A stretch of 5,633 nucleotides of DNA from DATAYF01 sp036272735 (GCA_036272735.1 DATAYF010000010.1:1-5633), one strand, 5' to 3'. Positions 1 to 5,088 are shown, counted from the first letter of the stretch. Notes: generated by a model not told the origin, from the sequence alone. Translations and numbers: made by a program.

Positions 1-434
1 CTGAGCGTGACCATCAGGTAGCCGGGGGGGGCTCCAAACCCGGCGTAGCCTCGCCCTAACGTATTGACCCCTGCATGCTTTGTGAGGACTACGGCACAGT
101 TGATGGTGTCCAGCGCAATGCGGTCAGCATAGGGGGCGAACGCAGCCGCACCCCGTTCAAGTGCGGCTGCGGACCTCTGCCAGGCCCCATCATCGGTCAG
201 TCGCCTGACCATTTCCTCAATGAGGGGACGCTGCTCGCCGTCGAAATCTTCAGGCGTATACAGGGTCCACATTTTCGCCCAAGCCAGGGGATCGTCGCCT
301 CCGCCATAAATACGCATCATGCCTTCAAAGGGGGCCAGCAGTTCCTGTCGATACATGGCCTCGCGTTCCTGCGCACTGGCACTGTTAAGCAAACACCGAT
401 AGATAGACTCGACATCTATGATCTGCAATTTCAT
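1..434 (-). CDS. DUF2268-like putative Zn-dependent peptidase, 5' part (runs off the left edge)
   Basis: An open frame reads leftward from an ATG at 434-432 through 144 codons without a stop and leaves the window; two bases remain at the edge. The start has a Shine-Dalgarno AAAGGA (442-447, read on minus) 7 nt upstream and lies about 40 nt downstream of a well-formed promoter at 481-511. The visible protein begins MKLQIIDVESIYR and is mostly helical. It ends with a Gly-rich segment (about residues 125-139) reading GRGYAGFGAPPGYLMVTL. That segment resembles the stretch that precedes the HExxH helix in DUF2268 predicted Zn-dependent proteases, as I remember the family. The catalytic HExxH itself would lie beyond the window, so the peptidase role is unproven. 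No signal peptide is seen, so it is probably cytoplasmic. It is divergent from the MerR-1 gene and its promoter carries the same operator type, so it is the likely target. A run of eight G at 24-31 lies inside the gene, but the frame is consistent on both sides. Confidence 0.68.
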   Translation of the reverse strand, partial: MKLQIIDVESIYRCLLNSASAQEREAMYRQELLAPFEGMMRIYGGGDDPLAWAKMWTLYTPEDFDGEQRPLIEEMVRRLTDDGAWQRSAAALERGAAAFAPYADRIALDTINCAVVLTKHAGVNTLGRGYAGFGAPPGYLMVTL

Positions 435-443
435 CTGGTATTC

Positions 444-459
444 CTTTCGAGCTTTCGAG
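444..459. repeat. Tandem 8-bp direct repeat in the peptidase-gene leader
   Basis: CTTTCGAG occurs twice head to tail (444-451 and 452-459) in the untranslated leader of the minus-strand peptidase gene. The copy next to the gene overlaps its Shine-Dalgarno AAAGGA. A copy-number change here would alter leader length but not the RBS-start spacing. It may be chance. Confidence 0.4.
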
Positions 460-480
460 ATAGGAGAAGGTACTGGGAAG

Positions 481-511
481 AGTCTAACCCATGACGTAAC
501 GTCATATGCAA
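481..511 (-). promoter_or_regulatory. MerR-type promoter of the peptidase gene (19-bp spacer)
   Basis: Read on the minus strand, TTGCAT (511-506) is followed by exactly 19 bp and then TAGACT (486-481). The over-long 19-bp spacer is the hallmark of promoters activated by MerR-family proteins, which untwist the DNA to bring -35 and -10 into register. The operator palindrome starts directly after the -35 box. Predicted transcription start is near 474, giving a leader of about 40 nt. The layout matches the promoter at 658-688 position for position: TTGCRT, then ATGACG, with the -10 after 19 bp. Confidence 0.75.
491..505. promoter_or_regulatory. MerR-1 operator, copy 1
   Basis: ATGACGTAACGTCAT is a perfect palindrome with 7-bp arms around one central base, placed inside the 19-bp spacer of the minus-strand promoter. 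It matches the site at 664-678 at 13 of 15 positions; only the two positions next to the centre differ. Two near-identical palindromes at the two ends of a divergent intergenic region next to a MerR gene make MerR-1 the obvious binder (inference). Confidence 0.75.
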
Positions 512-579
512 GCCCATTTCACGCTTTGTGGGTTCGACTTCTCTCTGTCTGTGAGCATGGCTTTCGGGATGGAGAAACG

Positions 580-636
580 ATGTCTGGCATTGTTGCGGTG
601 GCTCATCCATCTCCACAGGAAATGCTCACCCAATGA
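580..636 (+). pseudogene. 18-codon ORF: possible 5' relic of an asparagine-synthetase-like gene, or leader peptide
   Basis: An ATG at 580 with GGAG (571-574) five nt upstream opens an 18-residue frame, MSGIVAVAHPSPQEMLTQ, ending in TGA at 634-636. The opening M-(S/C)-GIV resembles the N-terminus of class II glutamine amidotransferase domains (asparagine synthetase family, MCGIVG...), with the catalytic Cys replaced by Ser. The frame then stops abruptly 21 nt before the MerR-1 promoter. It could be the stump of a gene cut off when the MerR module arrived, a leader peptide, or chance; the short length prevents a firm call. No promoter of its own was found. Confidence 0.25.
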
Positions 637-657
637 TCCTACTGGTCGTCCAGAGTA

Positions 658-688
658 TTGCGTATGACGCGACGTCATACCGTATACT
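658..688 (+). promoter_or_regulatory. MerR-type promoter of the MerR-1 gene (19-bp spacer)
   Basis: TTGCGT (658-663), 19 bp, then TATACT (683-688), a near-consensus -10. The operator palindrome occupies the spacer from its first base. Predicted start is near 695, only about 16 nt before the GTG and just upstream of the Shine-Dalgarno, so the leader is very short. Because this is the same activatable design as the peptidase promoter, MerR-1 probably stimulates its own synthesis when ligand is bound (inference). Confidence 0.75.
662..680. promoter_or_regulatory. MerR-1 operator, copy 2
   Basis: GTATGACG (662-669) and CGTCATAC (673-680) are perfect inverted 8-bp arms around a 3-bp centre. The 15-bp core 664-678 aligns with copy 1 at 491-505, with two mismatches next to the centre. 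The core starts immediately after the -35 hexamer, as in copy 1. Confidence 0.78.
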
Positions 689-697
689 GTCGAATGA

Positions 698-703
698 AAG
701 GAG
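698..703 (+). promoter_or_regulatory. Ribosome binding site that fixes the MerR-1 start
   Basis: AAGGAG lies 7 nt before the GTG at 711. It decides the start: the frame is open back to an ATG at 633, but that ATG lies upstream of the promoter at 658-688 and has no comparable site. Confidence 0.8.
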
Positions 704-710
704 AGAACGT

Positions 711-1553
711 GTGGATCGCAAACACTATACGACCAGTCAATTTGCGCAGAAGGCCGCAGTCACAGCACGGACCTTACGTTTTTATGACAAAGTGGGTCTG
801 CTCTCCCCCTCTGGGTATACCGAGGCAGGACACCGACTGTACTCGGATGAGGATCTGTGGAGTTTGCAGCAGATTCTCGCGTTGAAATTTCTGGGTTTCT
901 CTCTCGAAGAGATCAAAGTGTGTCTGCAAAAGAATCCGGAACATTTACAAGAGGCACTTGTGATGCAGAAGGCGATGCTGCGAGAGAAGCGCAGCCAACT
1001 GGATGCGGTTCTTCGGGCCATCGAGAAAGCTGAAGAATTGTTAAAAAGGAACCAGAGAGATTGGGAATCAATTCTTATCGATGTGATCCAGGTGATGCAT
1101 ATGGAACAGGATAAAGCGTGGGTGAAGAAATATCTCACTGAGGAACAACAACAGAAGTTGGCTGAAATCTCTCAGAAATCGTACAGTCCTGAAACAGCGC
1201 AGAAACTGGCAGTATGGGAAGAGAACTGGACCGAGGAGGATCAGCAACGTGCAAGTCAGCAATGGGAGGCGATGTTCGCAGAACTGAGGAGGCTGGTTGC
1301 GGAGAGGAAAGATCCAACCAGTGTGGAAGGTCAGGCTCTGGCGAAGCAGCAGAGTGAGCTGATCAAGCAATTGACCCGGGGTGATGCGGATGTCGAGGTA
1401 GGTGTGAAACAATGGTGGAAGAACTATGAGGAGCTTCCCCTGGAGGAGAAGCCGTTCCCAATGTATCACTCCAGTAAGGAGGAAAAAACGTTTCTGCAGA
1501 AAGCGCTGGCGCACTACAAGCTTAGCAATGGGATGCAGTGTTCGCGGAACTAG
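711..1553 (+). CDS. MerR-family transcriptional regulator with TipAS-like effector domain (MerR-1)
   Basis: 280 residues from GTG at 711, chosen for its Shine-Dalgarno and promoter. Residues 5-72 are a MerR winged helix-turn-helix: YTTSQFAQKAAVTARTLRFY, then DKVGLL, GHRLYSDEDL and LGFSLEEI. Residues 75-116 are charged and helical, fitting the antiparallel dimer coiled coil. From about 137 (WVKKYLTEEQQQKL) to 270, a Trp- and Glu-rich helical domain resembles the TipAS antibiotic-recognition domain of TipAL, Mta and SkgA. In that family ligand binding converts the bound regulator into an activator. It should act as a cytoplasmic dimer on the two palindromes at 491-505 and 662-680, controlling itself and the divergent DUF2268-like peptidase. 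The ligand cannot be read from sequence. It is convergent with a second MerR gene 442 bp downstream. MerR assignment is near certain; TipAS assignment is likely. Confidence 0.92.
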   Translation: MDRKHYTTSQFAQKAAVTARTLRFYDKVGLLSPSGYTEAGHRLYSDEDLWSLQQILALKFLGFSLEEIKVCLQKNPEHLQEALVMQKAMLREKRSQLDAVLRAIEKAEELLKRNQRDWESILIDVIQVMHMEQDKAWVKKYLTEEQQQKLAEISQKSYSPETAQKLAVWEENWTEEDQQRASQQWEAMFAELRRLVAERKDPTSVEGQALAKQQSELIKQLTRGDADVEVGVKQWWKNYEELPLEEKPFPMYHSSKEEKTFLQKALAHYKLSNGMQCSRN

Positions 1554-1581
1554 TGTAATTCTGACAGTTGGGCATCGTAGT

Positions 1582-1622
1582 ACCATATAGCTACTGATTA
1601 TATGGTGGGTTCAGGTTTTTTT
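1582..1622 (+). terminator. Terminator-like hairpin after MerR-1
   Basis: ACCATATA (1582-1589) and TATATGGT (1599-1606) form a perfect 8-bp stem with a 9-nt loop, 28 nt past the MerR-1 stop. A run of seven T follows at 1616-1622. The 9-nt gap between stem and T run and the AT-rich stem are weak points, so this is a plausible rather than textbook intrinsic terminator. Confidence 0.42.
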
Positions 1623-1927
1623 AGAGAAAGCAACGCCCCCAGAACACAGCTGAAGAAGCCGCCGGAACCAATCAGGAACCGACGACGCTGATGGTGTTCA
1701 TTTGCTAGTTATCTGGTACCTATCTTCCCGGTTTTTCTTATGGATGAACTTGTAGCGGCTCTTGGCGAGCAGGGTGCACAGAAATGCGCACGCCCTGTTC
1801 GGAGGGGAGGGGTTGGTGTTCCTGAGTCATCAGGACTCGGCCTCTTACCCTACTCTTTTCGTCAGGATCGCACTGATAGGCCTAATTGTCTCGGCATCTG
1901 GGAGAGCCAATAAAATGAAAAGGAAGA
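1623..1927. other. Gene-free gap between convergent MerR genes, with GC-rich hairpins
   Basis: No convincing gene is seen. GAGCAGGGTGC (1767-1777) can pair with 1788-1800 as an 11-bp stem with a 2-nt bulge and one G-U pair. Just downstream, CCTGA (1821-1825) pairs with TCAGG (1830-1834); alternatively 1821-1828 pairs with 1834-1840 around a bulged T. A short direct repeat GGAACC lies at 1664-1669 and 1675-1680. A 57-codon frame (1740-1913) has no Shine-Dalgarno and no recognisable product. Confidence 0.35.
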
Positions 1928-1962
1928 GTAGAAAAAGGTATTTTTCTACAAGATACTTTTTT
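1928..1962. terminator. Terminator-like hairpin between convergent genes, possibly bidirectional
   Basis: GTAGAAAAA (1928-1936) and TTTTTCTAC (1941-1949) form a perfect 9-bp stem with a 4-nt loop. On plus, six T follow at 1957-1962. On minus, after the stem, the sequence is T-rich (CTCTTCCTTTTCATTTT). It lies 46 nt past the stop of the minus-strand MerR-2 gene, so it could end that transcript and block plus-strand read-through. Confidence 0.45.
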
Positions 1963-1995
1963 GCTTTCCCCTTTCCCCTCAGTGAGTGTTTTTTG

Positions 1996-3000
1996 TTACT
2001 GCTCTTGAGAAGGATCATCCAGTACAGCGCTGAGCGCTCCTGGTTTCGAGATGAGGAAGCGCAAACCTGCAGCCAGCAGATCGAAGCCTTCTTTATAGGA
2101 AGGAGGTGCTTCACGTCCGCTGAGCAACGCCATGAGCGTCCAGAAGCGCTGCATGCGTTCGCTCGAAGAGGTGGAAAGCTGAACAGAAAGCTCGTGCAGA
2201 AATGCAGGTGTCATTGCTTGTTGCGTTGACGCAGCGATGAGTCTGATCCAGTTTCTCAGCAACGTTTGCACCGACTCGCTCTCGAGAGGTTCTCCTTTTA
2301 ACGCGGCTGACTGTGCCTGCTGGATAAGTATGAGCGCTTGCTGATTATACTCAGCGATATTCATCTGGCTCGTTGATTGGTGGAGTGTGGGTGAGTTCAA
2401 ATGGAGTGCTTCCTCAGTGAAAGCCGGGTCGTTGAGGATGTGAACAACCTCTGTCCAAGCTGCTATCTGCTTCGTCGTGAACGTAGCTGGCGATTGCCAG
2501 GTGAAGTGGTCGAGAAGATGGTGTCGCCATTCCTCTGGTAGGTTGGCCTGTTCTACCAGTGCATGTAACTTCTCGGTGACAAAGTGGCTGCGTTCAGCCA
2601 CATTCTCGCTTAACGCCAGGCCCAGCTCATAGAGAGTCTGGATGGATTGTTCTGGCTGATGCCTGGTCTCCTTCGCCTGTTGTAAGACCTCCTGAACCCG
2701 TTGAAGCTGGTGGATCTGGTGTGCGACAGCGTCCAGTTGCCAATCGATGGCGGTGCTCACCGAAAGGTTCCCACCGATGATGGCTCGTATCTCCTCCAGG
2801 CTGAATGCGAGTTGACGCAGCACGCGAATCAATTGAAGTTGCCAGATCGCTTCGGTTGAATAGAGGCGAAAGCGTGCCTGCGTTCTGTGGGTGGCAGGTA
2901 AGAGGTTGATATCGGTGTAATAACGAATCGTCTTGATTGGTACCCCCGTCAGTTTTGCGACGGCGCCAATGGTGTAGAACTTCTCTTGTGGCTCGTTCAT
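1996..3000 (-). CDS. MerR-family transcriptional regulator with an unassigned long effector region (MerR-2)
   Basis: 334 residues read leftward from the ATG at 3000-2998, with GAGGAG (3004-3009, minus) 3 nt upstream; that spacing is short but the site is strong. Residues 8-75 are a MerR winged helix-turn-helix: FYTIGAVAKLTGVPIKTIRYY, then DINLLP, FRLYSTEAI and LAFSLEEI. A helical, Gln-rich stretch at about 83-120 fits the dimer coiled coil. The remaining 200 or so residues are helical with several Trp and an acidic-aromatic character. They may be a divergent TipAS-like or other ligand pocket, but I do not recognise them with confidence. The protein is longer than small MerR proteins (110-150) and close to the multidrug-sensing class. 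Its gene is divergent from the alpha/beta hydrolase; the shared 98-bp region holds an operator in the hydrolase promoter spacer that also covers this gene's own predicted start, implying activation of the hydrolase and autorepression. Confidence 0.9.
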   Translation of the reverse strand: MNEPQEKFYTIGAVAKLTGVPIKTIRYYTDINLLPATHRTQARFRLYSTEAIWQLQLIRVLRQLAFSLEEIRAIIGGNLSVSTAIDWQLDAVAHQIHQLQRVQEVLQQAKETRHQPEQSIQTLYELGLALSENVAERSHFVTEKLHALVEQANLPEEWRHHLLDHFTWQSPATFTTKQIAAWTEVVHILNDPAFTEEALHLNSPTLHQSTSQMNIAEYNQQALILIQQAQSAALKGEPLESESVQTLLRNWIRLIAASTQQAMTPAFLHELSVQLSTSSSERMQRFWTLMALLSGREAPPSYKEGFDLLAAGLRFLISKPGALSAVLDDPSQEQ

Positions 3001-3018
3001 ACTCTCCTCAAGAAAGAC

Positions 3019-3049
3019 TTGATTCTCCAGTTACTGGAGAGTGTACACT
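3019..3049 (+). promoter_or_regulatory. MerR-type promoter of the hydrolase gene (19-bp spacer)
   Basis: TTGATT (3019-3024), 19 bp, then TACACT (3044-3049). The spacer length and the palindrome inside it are characteristic of MerR-activated promoters. Predicted start near 3056, leader about 43 nt. Its -10 shares bases with the -10 of the opposing MerR-2 promoter. Confidence 0.75.
3024..3040. promoter_or_regulatory. MerR-2 operator
   Basis: TCTCCAGTTACTGGAGA is a perfect palindrome with 8-bp arms around one central base, set in the 19-bp spacer of the hydrolase promoter. It is unrelated in sequence to the MerR-1 sites, so the two regulators should not cross-bind. It also covers the predicted MerR-2 transcription start (about 3033 on minus), which suggests autorepression. 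Confidence 0.78.
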
Positions 3050-3051
3050 CT
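3038..3051. promoter_or_regulatory. 14-bp palindrome made of two overlapping opposed -10 boxes
   Basis: AGAGTGTACACTCT is a perfect palindrome. It contains TACACT on plus (3044-3049) and TACACT on minus (3045-3040), which serve as the -10 boxes of the two divergent promoters. The symmetry may therefore come from shared promoter elements, though a second regulator binding site cannot be excluded. Confidence 0.6.
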
Positions 3052-3069
3052 TCTCTAATGCTCAGTCAA
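3040..3069 (-). promoter_or_regulatory. Promoter of the MerR-2 gene
   Basis: On minus, TTGACT (3069-3064), an 18-bp spacer, then TACACT (3045-3040). Predicted start near 3033, inside the operator. The near-consensus -35 and less extended spacer suggest a constitutive promoter that is blocked, not activated, by the bound regulator. Confidence 0.6.
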
Positions 3070-3083
3070 AGGCAGCATGTGAA

Positions 3084-3090
3084 AAGGAGG
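3084..3090 (+). promoter_or_regulatory. Ribosome binding site that fixes the hydrolase start
   Basis: AAGGAGG, 8 nt before the ATG at 3099. The frame is open back to 2937, but that upstream part overlaps the MerR-2 gene and the promoter region, so 3099 is the real start. Confidence 0.85.
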
Positions 3091-3098
3091 AGAAAAAG

Positions 3099-4103
3099 AT
3101 GGAACAGTCCTATCGAGAAGAGCACTTGGTGTTGGAAGCAGAGGGGTATCGGCTTCCGGCAGCACTGACTTTGCCACAAGGAGAAGAAGTGAGATGGAGG
3201 ATCGTTCTTCTTCCCGGCTCGATGTCTAATGACGTGGATGGAAACTATCCTGGCACACCGATGAAGCCCCATATGTACGCAGACCTGGCACGGCAACTGG
3301 CGGGGCGAGGGCATGCGGTCTTGCGTTACGCCAAGTATGGAGCAGGAACAGGGGCAGAAATGGTGGATGAGAAGCGAGTTTTGGCACATCGTGTCTTCCC
3401 ACGGCAACGATATATAGCCGAGGCAGCAGTCAGGAAGCTTCGCGAAATGGCCCCGCAGGCGAAGGGGCTGGCGGTCGCGGGGCATAGCGAGGGGAGCGTG
3501 CATGCAATGATGATTGCGCAAAAGTCCGAGGTGGGCGTCGATGCCTTCATCAGCCTCTCTGGACCAGCGCTGCGCTATATGGATCTCTTCATTCATAAAG
3601 CGCAGGAAATGGCAAAGGAACAGGGTGAGATCATCGATTTTGGTGCGTTCAAAGTCAATGCGACGAACTATATCCGCGCCTTCGAACTGATGCGTGCAGG
3701 GAAGCCCTTCACGGAGGACATCAAAGCTGATTCGACCATGGAGTTCTTTGTGAAGAGTTGGGATAGCGACAACCCTCAGGCGCACGAGGGACAGCAATAC
3801 ATGCACGACTACGATGCGGTTGATCCATGCATTGAGATCACAAGAGTGCCCTGCCCGGTCCTGGTTGTACAGGGAGGAATGGATGAGTCGGGGGTACATG
3901 CAGACAATGGCGAGCGGCTCTATCAGGCACGACATGCGGTCCATCCTGAGACAACGCAGCTGGCCTTCTTCCCTGATCTCCAACATTTCTACAAACACGT
4001 TTTGCCTGCTACCACATTGCAAGAAGCGATGGCCGTGGATGCAAAAACGGATAGGCGAGTAAGTGAGGTGATGAGTGCCTGGCTGGATGGGTTGAGAGAA
4101 TAG
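3099..4103 (+). CDS. Alpha/beta hydrolase (serine hydrolase / esterase-like)
   Basis: 334 residues. The fold signature is clear: a first strand with the oxyanion-hole region IVLLPGSMSNDVDGNYPG (35-52), a dienelactone-hydrolase/prolyl-oligopeptidase-like segment with YADLARQLAGRGHAVLRY (60-77), and the nucleophile elbow GHSEGS with Ser130. Residues 155-250 are a helical insert that would form the cap over the active site. The strand VLVVQGGMD supplies the acid, Asp262, and LQHFYKH supplies the base, His296. All three catalytic residues are present, so the enzyme should be active on an ester, thioester, lactone or amide substrate that cannot be named from sequence. There is no signal peptide, so it is cytoplasmic. 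It is divergent from MerR-2 and its promoter is of the MerR-activated type, which suggests induction by a small molecule, possibly its substrate or a toxic compound it degrades. The C-terminus looks natural and uninterrupted although a transposase gene starts 38 nt later. Confidence 0.9.
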   Translation: MEQSYREEHLVLEAEGYRLPAALTLPQGEEVRWRIVLLPGSMSNDVDGNYPGTPMKPHMYADLARQLAGRGHAVLRYAKYGAGTGAEMVDEKRVLAHRVFPRQRYIAEAAVRKLREMAPQAKGLAVAGHSEGSVHAMMIAQKSEVGVDAFISLSGPALRYMDLFIHKAQEMAKEQGEIIDFGAFKVNATNYIRAFELMRAGKPFTEDIKADSTMEFFVKSWDSDNPQAHEGQQYMHDYDAVDPCIEITRVPCPVLVVQGGMDESGVHADNGERLYQARHAVHPETTQLAFFPDLQHFYKHVLPATTLQEAMAVDAKTDRRVSEVMSAWLDGLRE

Positions 4104-4966
4104 ATTGGAACCGAAGAAAAGATCAGGAGAGGAGGAAAGCCATGACACGAACACGCCGGTGGGAAGTGAGTGATGAATGGTGGGAGAACGTCAAGCCACT
4201 CATCCCGCCGGCACCCTCGCGTGCCAAAGGAGGACGGCCACGCATGGATGATCGTCAAGCCTTTGCGGCGATCATCTACGTGTTGCGCACGGGCATCCAA
4301 TGGAATGCGTTGCCGAGGGAATTAGGAGCAAGCTCAACAGTGCATGACCGCTTTCAAGAGTGGGAACAAGCGGGCTTCTTCAAAGCGCTCTGGCAAGCCG
4401 GACTGGAAGAGTACGATGAGGGACAAGGGATCGAGTGGGAATGGCAAGCAGTAGACGGAGCGATGACGAAAGCCCCTTTCGGCAAAGCCGCAACTGGAGC
4501 CAATCCCACCGATCGTGGCAAGAGCGGAACCAAACGCAGTCTCCTCACAGATGGGGCAGGGATTCCCCTGGCCCTGGTCGTTGATGGGGCTAATCGTCAC
4601 GACGTACGTTTGCTCTGCGCTACCCTGGATGGCATGGTGATCATGCCTCCTGAGCCAACAGAAGAGCATCCTCAGCATCTCTGTCTGGATGCAGGTTACG
4701 ATGGAGCACCAGCACGCCAGGAGGTCGAGAGCCGTCACTATCTGCCTCATATTCGCAGTCGCGGGCAAGAGAAGCAGGAGAAAATACGCCTTCCGGGTCA
4801 TCGGGCGCGACGCTGGGTAGTGGAACGCACCCACTCCTGGATCAATCGCTCTCGTCGGCTTCTAGTGCGCTGGGAAAAGAAAGTGGAAAACTATCTCGCT
4901 TTTCTTCACCTCGCTTGTGCTCAATTGATCTTTGCTAAATTAGAGGTTTTCGGATAAGCTTTTATA
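4104..4966 (+). mobile_element. IS5-type insertion sequence, boundaries uncertain
   Basis: The element must start after or very near the hydrolase stop (4103) and end soon after the transposase stop (4957), because a different coding remnant is readable from about 4961. I looked for terminal inverted repeats. Only a weak gapped similarity is seen between CCGAAGAAAA (4112-4121) and, on the other strand, CCGAAAACC (4945-4953). No convincing target duplication is visible. Either the ends are divergent or one end has been lost; the limits given are the outer bounds, not measured ends. Confidence 0.5.
4142..4957 (+). CDS. IS5-family DDE transposase
   Basis: 271 residues, start with AGGAGG (4130-4135) 6 nt upstream. 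Residues 7-80 match the N-terminal helix-turn-helix type of IS5-family transposases (DUF4096-like: W..VKPLIPP, GRPRMDDRQAFAAIIYVLRTG, W..LP...G..STVHDRF..W). The DDE/RNase H-like core follows: first Asp in WQAVDGAMTK (Asp105), second in LDAGYDG (Asp183), Glu in RRWVVERTHSWINRSRRL (Glu228), with the R-E-R spacing of the IS4/IS5 group. Length and triad are complete and there is no frameshift, so it is probably functional. The enzyme cuts and joins its own element's ends. It is a single-ORF form, not split by programmed frameshifting. It lies in the same orientation as the hydrolase, 38 nt after its stop, and could be read through from that promoter. Confidence 0.93.
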   Translation: MTRTRRWEVSDEWWENVKPLIPPAPSRAKGGRPRMDDRQAFAAIIYVLRTGIQWNALPRELGASSTVHDRFQEWEQAGFFKALWQAGLEEYDEGQGIEWEWQAVDGAMTKAPFGKAATGANPTDRGKSGTKRSLLTDGAGIPLALVVDGANRHDVRLLCATLDGMVIMPPEPTEEHPQHLCLDAGYDGAPARQEVESRHYLPHIRSRGQEKQEKIRLPGHRARRWVVERTHSWINRSRRLLVRWEKKVENYLAFLHLACAQLIFAKLEVFG

Positions 4967-5026
4967 ATCGTCGGGGCGGTAATTGGTGCAGTTGTCGTTG
5001 CAGCCACCTTCTGTGCAACGAGTTAA
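4958..5026 (+). pseudogene. 3' remnant of a membrane-protein gene
   Basis: Directly after the transposase stop the same frame stays open for 22 codons and reads AFIIVGAVIGAVVVAATFCATS before TAA at 5024-5026. There is no start codon or RBS. The residues form a Gly/Ala/Val-rich hydrophobic helix typical of a C-terminal transmembrane segment. The likely reading is that the IS, or a deletion next to it, removed the rest of the gene. The original protein cannot be identified from this stub. Confidence 0.4.
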
Positions 5027-5088
5027 ACCTCATAGCAGCGTAGCTCATAATCCTTCCTTGATAGAAAAGAGAAGCTACTGATGAAGAA

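Noticed and set aside
24..31. Run of eight G as a possible frameshift
   Set aside because: The reading frame and protein style are consistent on both sides (GYAGFGAPPGYLMV), so no shift is needed.
75..494. 139-codon plus-strand frame at the left edge
   Set aside because: It lies antisense to the peptidase-like gene, which has a promoter, an RBS and a recognisable protein style. The plus frame has none of these.
633..710. N-terminal extension of MerR-1 to the ATG at 633
   Set aside because: It would put the promoter and operator (658-688) inside the coding region and add residues before the conserved MerR helix-turn-helix. The GTG at 711 has an ideal Shine-Dalgarno.
1740..1913. 57-codon plus-strand frame in the convergent gap
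   Set aside because: No Shine-Dalgarno before the ATG, no recognisable product, and it runs through the hairpin sequences.
2937..3098. N-terminal extension of the hydrolase to the ATG at 2937
   Set aside because: It overlaps the start of the divergent MerR-2 gene and the whole promoter region. The ATG at 3099 has AAGGAGG at 8 nt.
3066..4154. 362-codon open frame on minus, opposite the hydrolase
   Set aside because: It covers the hydrolase in antisense, has a composition rich in Cys, His, Arg and Leu without any family motif, and lacks a convincing RBS. The plus-strand frame has a full catalytic triad.
4596..4610. GACGTACGT-like sequence in the transposase gene resembling the MerR-1 operator
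   Set aside because: Spacing and arms do not match the 15-bp palindrome, there is no promoter around it, and it lies inside conserved coding sequence.
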